Source: Sphingomonadales bacterium (GTDB lineage Bacteria; Pseudomonadota; Alphaproteobacteria; Sphingomonadales; Sphingomonadaceae). Taken from it: a DNA stretch of 6,745 nucleotides. Below the pieces are notes generated by a model, which was given only the letters and a program-made list of their open reading frames with translations, was not told where the DNA came from and ran no database searches. Shown one piece after another: positions 1-6,745 of the stretch (within the stretch, counting starts at the first letter, position 1; the number at the start of each line of letters is the position of its first letter). The stretch spans positions 1 through 6,745 of the forward strand of contig JAIXPM010000151.1 of assembly GCA_027486275.1 (NCBI GenBank). Reading direction: 5' to 3'. The position numbers and the translations under genes are program-made.

Positions 1-201
1 AGCCACCAGCACCATGGCCATGCCGGTCATCGCGGCGACGATGCCGAATCGCATTTCACCGTGAAGATCAACGCAGCCAGCTTTGCCGGGCAAAGCCGCA
101 TCGCCCGCCAACGCGCCGTTTATGCCGCGCTGGGCGATCTGGTCGCGCCTGATCGCATCCATGCGCTGCGCATCGTCGCATCGGCCCCCGGCGACGCCTG
201 A
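1..201 (+). CDS. BolA family protein, C-terminal part (5' end outside window)
   Basis: The frame open from base 1 gives 66 residues ending at TGA 199-201. It reads as the C-terminal two thirds of a BolA-like protein: a His-rich loop (HQHHGHAGHRG, residues 2-12), the conserved ESHFTVKI strand (16-23), SFAGQSRIARQRAVYAAL (27-44), then a final helix-strand with HALRIVA. BolA proteins are small cytosolic partners of monothiol glutaredoxins in iron-sulfur cluster handling, and some are linked to stress and cell-shape control. In many BolA proteins the segment before the last helix reads RHR; here it is RQR (Gln37, codon 109-111). That His is a cluster ligand in characterised BolA-glutaredoxin pairs, so cluster binding may differ. 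The stop overlaps the next start as TGATG, which suggests co-transcription and translational coupling. The family call is firm; the exact subtype is uncertain because the N-terminus is missing. Confidence 0.85.
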   Translation, partial: SHQHHGHAGHRGDDAESHFTVKINAASFAGQSRIARQRAVYAALGDLVAPDRIHALRIVASAPGDA

Positions 202-1274
202 TGCGCGCCGCGATTGCCGCCCTTGCCCTGCTGGTCGCCTCTCCGGCGACGGCCGCCACCGAAGCGGCCGGCAGCCTGGACGGCGTCACCATCATCGATC
301 GGCTGGACGTGAACGACCTTGCCGCCGGCAGCGTGCAGCGCTTCTGGTTCCGGGCCGGGATGAGCCCCATCGGCCAGCCGTGGCTGGTGCCGGTGGTGGT
401 GGTGAAGGGCGCCCAACCCGGTCCACGTTTGCTGCTCACGGCCGGCATTCACGGCGATGAGCTGAACGGCATCGCCGTGCTGCACCGGCTGGCCGCCACA
501 GTAGACCCGGCGAAACTGGCCGGCACGCTCACGCTGGTGCCCGGCCTCAATCCGCCCGGCCTGCTGCAATCCACACGGCAGTGGACGCCGGACTGGTCCC
601 GCAGCGCCCCCAATCTGAACCGTGAGCTGCCCGGCAAGGAAGGCGGCTCTGCTATCGCCGATTTCGCCGGCCGGCTGTGGAGCCGCCTGATCCGCCCCAA
701 TGCCGACAGCGCGGCGGACCTGCACACCCAATCGCGCGGCACGGCCTATATGATGTATGCCTTTGCCTCCACGCCGCGCACCCGCCGCATGGCTGAACTG
801 GTGGCGCCCGACATCATCAAGATGGACAAGGGCGACAAGGGCACGGTGGAAAACACGCTGACCGATGATGGGGTACCGGCAATCACGCTGGAACTGGGCC
901 GGCCCGAGATGTTCGACGACACCATGATTGCGCGCGCTGAGTCCGGCCTCACCAACCTGATGCGCGAGATGAAGATGCTGCCCGGCCAGGTGACGCCGCC
1001 GCCAGCCGGCCTGACCGTGGCCAATGATATCGTTGCCGTGCGCGCGCGCCTGCCCGGCTGGGCCCGCCTGCTGCTGCCGATCGGCAGCGCGGTGAAGAAG
1101 GATCAGGCGATTGCCGAAGTGCGCGATGCCTTTGGCCGCAGCCTGGAAACGGTGGTGGCGCCGGCCGATGGCCGCATCAACATGATCACCACCGATCCCC
1201 GCGTCGCTGCCGGCGACACCATTGCCCGCATCGTCTGGTGGTCCCCCGATCCTGCGTGCCAGAACGGTTGCTGA
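201..1274 (+). CDS. Exported succinylglutamate desuccinylase/aspartoacylase-type zinc hydrolase (M14 superfamily)
   Basis: 357 residues. The N-terminus (MRAAIAALALLVASPATA) is a signal peptide with likely cleavage after Ala18, so the enzyme should act in the periplasm or beyond. The catalytic domain shows the expected zinc carboxypeptidase-like motifs: HGDE (His84, Glu87) as the first two zinc ligands, NLNR (138-141) for substrate carboxylate binding, DLHT (173-176) with His175 as third ligand, and TLELG with Glu231 as likely catalytic acid/base. Residues about 270-345 form a barrel-sandwich-like C-terminal domain (GSAVKKDQAIAEVRDAFG, then VVAPADGRI and AAGDTIARI), common in this family. Family members hydrolyse N-acyl amino acids or related amides, but the export signal argues against a role in cytosolic arginine catabolism (AstE). 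The only two cysteines are in the last five residues (CQNGC). The start is fixed by the signal peptide and the one-base overlap with bolA. Substrate unknown. Confidence 0.88.
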   Translation: MRAAIAALALLVASPATAATEAAGSLDGVTIIDRLDVNDLAAGSVQRFWFRAGMSPIGQPWLVPVVVVKGAQPGPRLLLTAGIHGDELNGIAVLHRLAATVDPAKLAGTLTLVPGLNPPGLLQSTRQWTPDWSRSAPNLNRELPGKEGGSAIADFAGRLWSRLIRPNADSAADLHTQSRGTAYMMYAFASTPRTRRMAELVAPDIIKMDKGDKGTVENTLTDDGVPAITLELGRPEMFDDTMIARAESGLTNLMREMKMLPGQVTPPPAGLTVANDIVAVRARLPGWARLLLPIGSAVKKDQAIAEVRDAFGRSLETVVAPADGRINMITTDPRVAAGDTIARIVWWSPDPACQNGC

Positions 1275-1275
1275 C

Positions 1276-1304
1276 TTGAGTTGGAGACGCGCAGCGGCTA
1301 TCGG
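1276..1304 (+). promoter_or_regulatory. Candidate sigma-70 promoter for tRNA-Thr
   Basis: TTGAGT (1276-1281, four of six matches to TTGACA) is followed after 17 bases by TATCGG (1299-1304, three of six matches to TATAAT). The predicted transcription start falls about at the tRNA 5' end (1314), leaving almost no leader. The -10 match is poor, so the tRNA may instead be transcribed with the upstream hydrolase gene. Confidence 0.25.
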
Positions 1305-1313
1305 CAGCAGCGC

Positions 1314-1388
1314 GCCGGATTAGCTCAGCGGTAGAGCAGCGGTTTTGTAAACCGAAGGTCGGGGGTTCAATCCCCTCATCCGGCACCA
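1314..1388 (+). tRNA. tRNA-Thr (anticodon TGT)
   Basis: A complete cloverleaf can be drawn. The acceptor stem GCCGGAT (1314-1320) pairs with ATCCGGC (1378-1384), followed by discriminator A and an encoded CCA (1386-1388). The D stem is GCTC/GAGC. The anticodon stem is 1339-1343/1351-1355 with loop TTTGTAA and anticodon TGT at 1346-1348. The T stem GGGGG/CCCTC contains one G-T pair, and its loop is TTCAATC (1366-1372). The 27-43 position is a G-A mismatch, leaving four good pairs in the anticodon stem. The TGT anticodon reads ACA and other ACN threonine codons. It lies 39 bases after the hydrolase stop. No integrase or repeated 3' end indicates use as an attachment site. Confidence 0.97.
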
Positions 1389-1410
1389 TCTACCCCTGTC
1401 ATTGAACCGG

Positions 1411-1469
1411 CACGATTCCGTCACGCCGGAGTCGCCGAATCTTCATCGTGACGCCTTCGAAGCGTCATG
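1411..1469 (+). promoter_or_regulatory. Leader region with overlapping inverted repeats upstream of the TonB receptor
   Basis: The 135-base space between tRNA-Thr and the receptor holds several mutually exclusive pairings. GATTCCG (1414-1420) can pair with CGGAGTC (1427-1433). CGTCACG (1419-1425) can pair with CGTGACG (1447-1453). TGACGC (1449-1454) can pair with GCGTCA (1462-1467) around a 7-base loop, and this stem can extend to C1447-G1469. CACGAT (1411-1416) also matches ATCGTG (1445-1450). None is followed by a T-run, so a classical intrinsic terminator is not supported. This could be an attenuator, a protein-binding site, or processing structure downstream of the tRNA. No convincing -35/-10 pair was seen for the receptor. 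Confidence 0.3.
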
Positions 1470-1523
1470 GCGACGAAATGCGGATTGCCTAGCCAGACGT
1501 CCGATCAATCGGGGGTCTTAATC

Positions 1524-3767
1524 ATGATGCTGCGCGCCATTCTGGCTGGAACGACTGCCTGTCTTGCCTTTTCGTCGCCAGGCCTTGCCCAAACGCTGGC
1601 AGCCGCCGATGCAGATGCCGGGCTTACTGAAATCGTCGTCACGGCCGAACGCCGCGAAACAAAGCTGCAGAAAACGCCGATTTCCATTTCGGTCGCCACT
1701 GCTGCCGATCTCGAAAACCGTCGGGTGCAGAGCCTGGCTGATCTCGCTGACGGCAGCATCCCGTCGTTGCGCATCGCGCCCTTCTTCTCGCGCACCTCAG
1801 CCCTCACCGTCGGGATTCGCGGCATCGTGCCGTTCGATGCCAACCAGCCCAGCCGCGATGCCACGGTGGGCATCTATGTCGATGGTGTCTTCCTGGGCCG
1901 CAGTCAGGGCTTGGGCGCGGCGCTGCTCGACATCGAACGGATCGAAGTGCTCAAGGGCCCGCAGGGCACGTTGTTCGGCCGCAACGCGGTGGGTGGGGCC
2001 GTCAATATCGTCACCCGCAAACCAACCGGCGAGTTCGGTGGCCGCGTGCTGGGCGGCATCCGCAACTTCAACGGCTATAGCGGTGAAATCCATCTCGATC
2101 TGCCGGAATGGAACGGCTTCTCGTTCAAGCTTGATGGCATCGCCACCCGCCGCGACGGCACGATCGACAACCCGCTGGAGGGCGCCGAAGATTTCAACCG
2201 CTTCGAGCGCCGCGGCCTGCGCGCCTCGGTGCTGTGGCGGCCGTCCAGCGATTTCAGTGCGCTCTATGCCTTCGACATCTCATACGACGCGACCACGCCC
2301 AATTATCTGCAACTCCTGTCGCGCAGCCCGAACGCTCCGCCGAATTCGCCGCTGGTGCGCGTGCAGGCCGAACGCGCGCAGACCGCGCTGGTTGGCGTGC
2401 CGCAGGAAGACAGTGTCGGCAAAACCAACGGCCACCTGCTGACGCTCGACTGGAAGATCAGCGATAGCGTCGAGTTCCGCTCGATCAGCGCCTATCGCGA
2501 AGTCGATCAGACCCAGTTCGACAATGGCTTCGGCATCATCGCCTCGGTGTTCCGCCCGAACACCAATGCGGTGCGCTACAGCCTTGCGAACCTGGTCCAG
2601 CACCAGTTCAGCCAGGAACTGCAACTGCTCGGCACGTCGGAGCGGCTCACCTGGGTCACCGGCCTTTTTTATTATCGCGAAAAGGGCAGCGACGACGCCT
2701 GGGCGCCCAACACCTTGCGCTGGAACGCCGATGGCAGCGCGCTGACCGTGCTGCCCTCGCTGGTTGCCGGACAGGTCACCCCGTTCCCGGATCGCGCCAG
2801 CACGGCGCGCGCCACCAGTTATGCGGCGTTTGCGCAGGCCACCTACACGCCGCCGATCTTCGATGACCGCCTGAAGCTCACCGCCGGTGGCCGCTACACC
2901 CACGACAAGCGGTCGGGCGTGCTGTTCAAGGTGAACGGCGCCGATACCAATTTCATCTTCGATCGCAGCTACAACCGCTTCGATCCGATGGTGACGCTGG
3001 CTTTCGATGCGACTGACGATGTGCATGTCTATGGCAAGTGGGGCACCGCCTATCGCGCCGGCGGCGCCAACTCGCGTTCGGTGAATTATCGTTCGTTCGA
3101 TCCGGAGAGCGTGGAAACCTTTGAAGTTGGCTTCAAGTCGGAGTTCCTCGACAACAAGGCCCGCCTGAACGCCGCCTATTACACCACGCGCTACACCGAC
3201 ATTCAGATCGACTTTGCTGCCCAGCTGGTGGCCGGCACGACCCGCACCACCATCGAAACGGTGAATGCGCCCGGCAACGGCCGCATTCAGGGCCTGGAAA
3301 TCGATTTCACTGTCGCCCCGATCAAGGGCTTCACGTTCGCAGCCAGCTATGCCCACACCAAGGGCAATCTGCCGCTGGCGCAGAACCCCTTCAACAACAA
3401 TAATTTCCAGCGCCCGTTCATCGTCTTCACGCCAGACAATGCCTACAGCTTCGCGGCCGATTACAGCGAAGGTGTCGGCTTTGGAGTCGTGCGCGCCCAC
3501 CTTGACGCCAATATCGCCGATCCGGTGCGCGGCCTGCCGGGTGAAGCCACCTTCTCGGACCGCAGTGTGCTGGTCAACGGCCGGCTGGCGCTGACCGATA
3601 TCGAAATCGGCAACGGCACCCGCGCTGAAATCGCGCTGTGGTCGCGCAACCTGCTCAATCGCCAGCAGGTCTATCTGCGTAGCGTCGCCGCCCAGGCCGC
3701 CACCGGCCCCTATGGCATTTTCAACGAACCGCGCACCTTTGGTGCCGATATCCAGGTGCGGTTCTGA
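1524..3767 (+). CDS. TonB-dependent outer-membrane receptor
   Basis: 747 residues from ATG 1524. A signal peptide (MMLRAILAGTTACLAFSSPG, cleavage near Ala22) is followed by a TonB box (EIVVTA, residues 36-41) and a plug domain, about 48-167, with the typical GIRG, IYVDGVFLGR, DIERIEVLKGPQGTLFGRNA and GGAVNIVTRKP segments. The remainder is a 22-strand-type beta-barrel ending in VRF, the terminal aromatic expected for insertion by the BAM machinery. Length is normal for the family. Such receptors import siderophores, cobalamin, sugars or other large nutrients using TonB-ExbBD energy; the ligand cannot be told here, and there is no FecR-type N-terminal signalling domain. The in-frame ATG at 1467 would put 19 polar residues before the signal peptide, so 1524 (or the adjacent ATG 1527) is preferred. 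A G-run at 1511-1515 may serve as ribosome binding site. The phosphatase gene follows after 16 bases. Confidence 0.95.
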   Translation: MMLRAILAGTTACLAFSSPGLAQTLAAADADAGLTEIVVTAERRETKLQKTPISISVATAADLENRRVQSLADLADGSIPSLRIAPFFSRTSALTVGIRGIVPFDANQPSRDATVGIYVDGVFLGRSQGLGAALLDIERIEVLKGPQGTLFGRNAVGGAVNIVTRKPTGEFGGRVLGGIRNFNGYSGEIHLDLPEWNGFSFKLDGIATRRDGTIDNPLEGAEDFNRFERRGLRASVLWRPSSDFSALYAFDISYDATTPNYLQLLSRSPNAPPNSPLVRVQAERAQTALVGVPQEDSVGKTNGHLLTLDWKISDSVEFRSISAYREVDQTQFDNGFGIIASVFRPNTNAVRYSLANLVQHQFSQELQLLGTSERLTWVTGLFYYREKGSDDAWAPNTLRWNADGSALTVLPSLVAGQVTPFPDRASTARATSYAAFAQATYTPPIFDDRLKLTAGGRYTHDKRSGVLFKVNGADTNFIFDRSYNRFDPMVTLAFDATDDVHVYGKWGTAYRAGGANSRSVNYRSFDPESVETFEVGFKSEFLDNKARLNAAYYTTRYTDIQIDFAAQLVAGTTRTTIETVNAPGNGRIQGLEIDFTVAPIKGFTFAASYAHTKGNLPLAQNPFNNNNFQRPFIVFTPDNAYSFAADYSEGVGFGVVRAHLDANIADPVRGLPGEATFSDRSVLVNGRLALTDIEIGNGTRAEIALWSRNLLNRQQVYLRSVAAQAATGPYGIFNEPRTFGADIQVRF

Positions 3768-3783
3768 TCCGAAAGCCGATCCG

Positions 3784-4833
3784 ATGACCAAGCAACTTGC
3801 CCTGATCGCGCTGGGCCTTCTGGCCGCCGCGCCAGCCCATGCGCTGACCGACGCCCGCGTCGAACGGATCGACGCCGAAACCCTGGTGGTGCGCTGGACG
3901 GCCAGCCGGCCGGTGGACGTGCTGGTGAGCGACGCGCCAGACGCGACTGCCCGTGCTGCCACGCTGGCTTCGGCGGCTGACGGCGATGGCGAACATCGCC
4001 TTGGCGTGCCGGCCGGCCAGCGCCGCTATATGCTGCTCAGGGAACGCGGCACGAGCAAGACATTGCGCGTCGCCGAACGACTGCTGCCACTGGAGGCCGG
4101 CTCCAATTTCCGCGACATCGGCGGCTATGAAGGCGCCGGCGGCAAACATGTGCGCTGGGGCCTGATCTATCGTTCGGGCGGGCAGCCCCTGCTCACTGCC
4201 GCCGATCAGGCCCAGATCGCCCGGCTGCGCCTCGCCAATCTCGTCGATCTGCGTTCGGCCGAAGAACGCCGCCTGGCCCCGACCCGCATCGAACAGGTGC
4301 GCTACAATGCGGTGGGCTATTCGATGGCGGCCCTGATGCCGGCCGGTGGTGTGGCGGCGGTGCGCAATGGCAGTGCCATCTATCGCGGCTTCCCCACCCT
4401 GCTCGCCCCGCATCTGCGGCTGGTCTTCGATCGCGTTCTGAATGAGCGCGGGGCACTGGCCTACAACTGCTCGGCCGGGCAGGATCGCACCGGCTTTGTC
4501 ACCGCCATGATCCTGTCAGCCCTGGGCGTGCCCCGCGCCACCATCATGGCCGATTATCAGCTTTCCACCCAATTGCGCCGGCCGCAGTTCGAAATGCCCA
4601 GGCTGGATCCGGCGGTGGTTGCCAATGATCCGGTGGCGCGCATGTTTGCCGGCTATCAGACACCGCAGGCCGCCGCGCCCACGCCGCTGGTGGAAGCCGA
4701 TGGCACGCCCTTCCTCGCCGGCGCCTTTGCCGAGATTGAAGCAAGATACGGCACCGTAGAGGCCTATCTCGAACGCGAAGCCGGCCTGACTCCGGCCCGG
4801 CGAAAGGCGCTGCAGGCGGCCTATCTCGAATAA
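3784..4833 (+). CDS. Exported tyrosine-protein phosphatase (CX5R, Tyr-phosphatase 3 type)
   Basis: 349 residues. The N-terminal MTKQLALIALGLLAAAPAHA is a signal peptide with likely cleavage after Ala20, placing the protein in the periplasm. Residues about 22-100 resemble a small beta-sandwich domain (pattern VERIDAETLVVRWTASRPVD, fibronectin III-like by inference). The phosphatase domain follows: NFRDIGGY (108-115), LIYRSG, VDLRSAEER (154-162), and the P-loop NCSAGQDRTG (228-237) with nucleophile Cys229 and Arg235. The C-terminal YGTVEAYLEREAGLT is also typical of this family. Relatives hydrolyse phosphotyrosine, and some also phosphoinositides or other phosphoesters. An in-frame start at 3712 lies inside the receptor gene and would bury the signal peptide, so ATG 3784 is chosen. 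The 16-base gap to the receptor suggests an operon; a GAAAG at 3771-3775 is a weak ribosome binding site. Substrate unknown. Confidence 0.92.
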   Translation: MTKQLALIALGLLAAAPAHALTDARVERIDAETLVVRWTASRPVDVLVSDAPDATARAATLASAADGDGEHRLGVPAGQRRYMLLRERGTSKTLRVAERLLPLEAGSNFRDIGGYEGAGGKHVRWGLIYRSGGQPLLTAADQAQIARLRLANLVDLRSAEERRLAPTRIEQVRYNAVGYSMAALMPAGGVAAVRNGSAIYRGFPTLLAPHLRLVFDRVLNERGALAYNCSAGQDRTGFVTAMILSALGVPRATIMADYQLSTQLRRPQFEMPRLDPAVVANDPVARMFAGYQTPQAAAPTPLVEADGTPFLAGAFAEIEARYGTVEAYLEREAGLTPARRKALQAAYLE

Positions 4834-4857
4834 GGCAGGGCCATTGTCATCCCTGTC
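4834..4857. terminator. Candidate weak bidirectional hairpin between convergent genes
   Basis: GGCAGGG (4834-4840) pairs with CCCTGTC (4851-4857), with one G-T pair and a 10-base loop. It sits directly after the phosphatase stop and overlaps the last codons of the minus-strand gene. There is no T-run on either side. It could slow both converging transcripts, but it may also be chance in GC-rich DNA. Confidence 0.25.
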
Positions 4858-5164
4858 GGCGTCCCGGGGTGCGATTGCGACCGGCAACCACGGCCGCCAG
4901 CGACGTTGCCAGTACCGGGCCAAGCCAATCGGCCACCTGTTCCGGCTGCACCCACAGCCGGGCATCAAGCGCACCCCACCACGGCAGATTGGCACGCAAG
5001 CCATCGCCGAACTGTTCGATCCAACGATACTCCGCCTGTGCCACCTCTCGCCCCAGGAAATAGCCGCAGGCCAGCGCCGCTCCGATCCACCAGTTGCGGG
5101 TGGTGAGGCCGATCACGGCCTGGATGGCAACCGCGGCCAACGCATGTTCGACAAGATTCATCAT
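4847..5164 (-). CDS. Small hypothetical inner-membrane protein
   Basis: 105 residues on the minus strand from ATG 5162-5164 to TGA 4847-4849. Three hydrophobic stretches are visible: about 5-20 ([16 protein letters not shown]), 24-38 ([15 protein letters not shown]) and 78-95 ([18 protein letters not shown]). Between the last two lies a polar segment rich in aromatic and charged residues ([17 protein letters not shown], then [12 protein letters not shown]), which looks conserved in style and resembles short membrane proteins of unknown role in sphingomonads and some phages (from memory, not searched). The composition, with membrane segments and coherent Trp use, argues that this is a real gene. 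A GGTGAG on the minus strand (5168-5173) suits the second ATG (5159-5161) slightly better than the first; a TTG start at 5221 would add 19 residues and is less likely. It converges on the phosphatase gene and diverges from the acyl-CoA dehydrogenase. Function unknown. Confidence 0.72.
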   Translation of the reverse strand: MMNLVEHALAAVAIQAVIGLTTRNWWIGAALACGYFLGREVAQAEYRWIEQFGDGLRANLPWWGALDARLWVQPEQVADWLGPVLATSLAAVVAGRNRTPGRRQG

Positions 5165-5285
5165 CGGCTCACCGGTTTCCTGTGCTGCGGCCACAGCTTG
5201 CCCGATGCCAGGCGCAAGCAAAAGCGGCCCGCCCTACGCAATCGTCCGCTCTTTCCTTTTTGCCAGTGGCCAAGCAGGGTCAGGC

Positions 5286-5314
5286 GTGACAGCCTGTGCG
5301 CTGCAACATGCAAT
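5286..5314 (+). promoter_or_regulatory. Candidate sigma-70 promoter for the acyl-CoA dehydrogenase, with inverted repeat over the -35
   Basis: GTGACA (5286-5291, five of six matches to TTGACA) is separated by 17 bases from TGCAAT (5309-5314, four of six matches to TATAAT). The predicted start is near 5321, giving a leader of about 20 bases that contains the ribosome binding site. The -35 hexamer is flanked exactly by CAGGC (5281-5285) and GCCTG (5292-5296), an inverted repeat that could be an operator. Confidence 0.4.
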
Positions 5315-5325
5315 AATCCACACAC

Positions 5326-5333
5326 GGGGAAGG
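5326..5333 (+). promoter_or_regulatory. Ribosome binding site deciding the acyl-CoA dehydrogenase start
   Basis: GGGGAAGG lies six bases before ATG 5340. This supports starting translation there rather than at the upstream in-frame codons from 5094, which run through the oppositely oriented membrane-protein gene. Confidence 0.7.
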
Positions 5334-5339
5334 TGCGCC

Positions 5340-6560
<1,221 letters not shown>

Positions 6561-6574
6561 GGCTGCAAGGCGGC

Positions 6575-6604
6575 GGGGAAGGGCTTGCACCACAAGCCCT
6601 CCCC
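6575..6604 (+). terminator. Strong hairpin after the acyl-CoA dehydrogenase, probable terminator
   Basis: A 12-bp stem with one bulged A (6579) pairs 6575-6587 with 6593-6604, closing a five-base CACCA loop. It begins 15 bases after the TAA stop. No T-run follows (the next bases are TGCTAC), so termination may be U-tract-independent or the hairpin may protect the mRNA 3' end. It separates the gene from tRNA-Leu. Confidence 0.5.
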
Positions 6605-6658
6605 TGCTACCCGCGCCATCTGCCGAAGGGGCGCTCAGGCGCTTCATTTCCCTGGTGT

Positions 6659-6745
6659 GCGGCCATGGCGGAATTGGTAGACGCGCAACGTTGAGGTCGT
6701 TGTGGCCGAAAGGCCGTGGAAGTTCGAGTCTTCTTGGCCGCACCA
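6659..6745 (+). tRNA. tRNA-Leu (anticodon GAG)
   Basis: A full class II tRNA of 87 bases, ending exactly at the window end. The acceptor stem GCGGCCA (6659-6665) pairs with TGGCCGC (6735-6741), then discriminator A and encoded CCA (6743-6745). The anticodon stem CAACG/CGTTG is perfect, with loop TTGAGGT and anticodon GAG at 6693-6695. The long variable arm GGCC-GAAA-GGCC (6704-6715) marks a leucine-type tRNA. The T stem is 6718-6722/6730-6734 around loop TTCGAGT. It decodes CUC and CUU codons. No convincing promoter was seen in the 54 bases before it; it may be transcribed with whatever lies downstream. Confidence 0.97.

Noticed and set aside
1314..1388. tRNA-Thr as an integration site of a mobile element
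   Set aside because: No integrase, no repeated tRNA 3' end and no foreign-looking genes are present downstream.
1186..1389. Minus-strand open frame of 67 codons beginning MVPDEGIEPPTFGLQN
   Set aside because: It is the antisense of tRNA-Thr; this peptide type is a well-known false gene call over tRNA genes.
1501..1512. CCGAT-CA-ATCGG inverted repeat just before the receptor start
   Set aside because: The arms are only five bases with a two-base gap and overlap the likely ribosome binding region; chance is as likely as an operator.
1467..1523. Upstream ATG start for the TonB receptor
   Set aside because: It would place 19 polar residues before the signal peptide and lies in a hairpin arm; ATG 1524 is followed directly by a normal signal sequence.
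2280..3962. Long minus-strand open frame of 560 codons
   Set aside because: It mirrors the TonB receptor gene, is rich in Arg, Ala, Gly and His as GC-rich shadows are, and shows no domain or signal.
5094..5339. N-terminal extension of the acyl-CoA dehydrogenase
   Set aside because: The 82 added residues have no family resemblance and cross the opposite-strand membrane gene; ATG 5340 has a good ribosome binding site.
6628..6645. Second hairpin (GCGC-TCAG-GCGC) before tRNA-Leu
   Set aside because: The core stem is only four bases with weak G-T extensions and no clean T-run, so it is not supported as a terminator.

Overview
The window is ordinary-looking chromosome from a GC-rich Gram-negative bacterium. 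The most likely source is an alphaproteobacterium of the Sphingomonadales. This is inferred from the style of the TonB-dependent receptor, the receptor being paired with an exported tyrosine phosphatase, the BolA and acyl-CoA dehydrogenase sequence types, and tRNA genes with encoded CCA ends. No taxonomic marker in the window proves it. Coding density is high, and no intergenic stretch exceeds 180 bases.

Left part (1-1388): the 3' end of a bolA-like gene overlaps by one base (TGATG) the start of an exported zinc hydrolase of the succinylglutamate desuccinylase/aspartoacylase (M14) type. A tRNA-Thr(TGT) follows about 40 bases downstream. Middle part (1389-4833): a 135-base leader with several inverted repeats precedes a full-length TonB-dependent outer-membrane receptor. 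Sixteen bases later comes an exported protein-tyrosine-phosphatase-like protein with a CX5R active site; the two probably form an operon. Right part (4847-6745): a small membrane protein on the minus strand converges on the phosphatase gene. A 175-base divergent spacer separates it from an acyl-CoA dehydrogenase of the ACAD10/ACAD11 (LvaC-like) type. A strong hairpin and then tRNA-Leu(GAG) follow, and the tRNA ends on the last base of the window.

Three proteins (M14 hydrolase, receptor, phosphatase) carry clear N-terminal export signals, so much of the window concerns the cell envelope. The receptor and phosphatase may act together, with uptake of a ligand across the outer membrane and dephosphorylation in the periplasm, but the substrate cannot be read from the sequence. 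The acyl-CoA dehydrogenase is a separate cytoplasmic unit for fatty-acid or hydroxy-acid metabolism. I found no CRISPR array, insertion sequence, integrase, toxin-antitoxin pair or phage gene, and no clear sign of a wholly new system. The points most worth following are the receptor-phosphatase pair, the alternative hairpins in the receptor leader, and the ACAD11-like enzyme with Asp at the usual catalytic Glu position.
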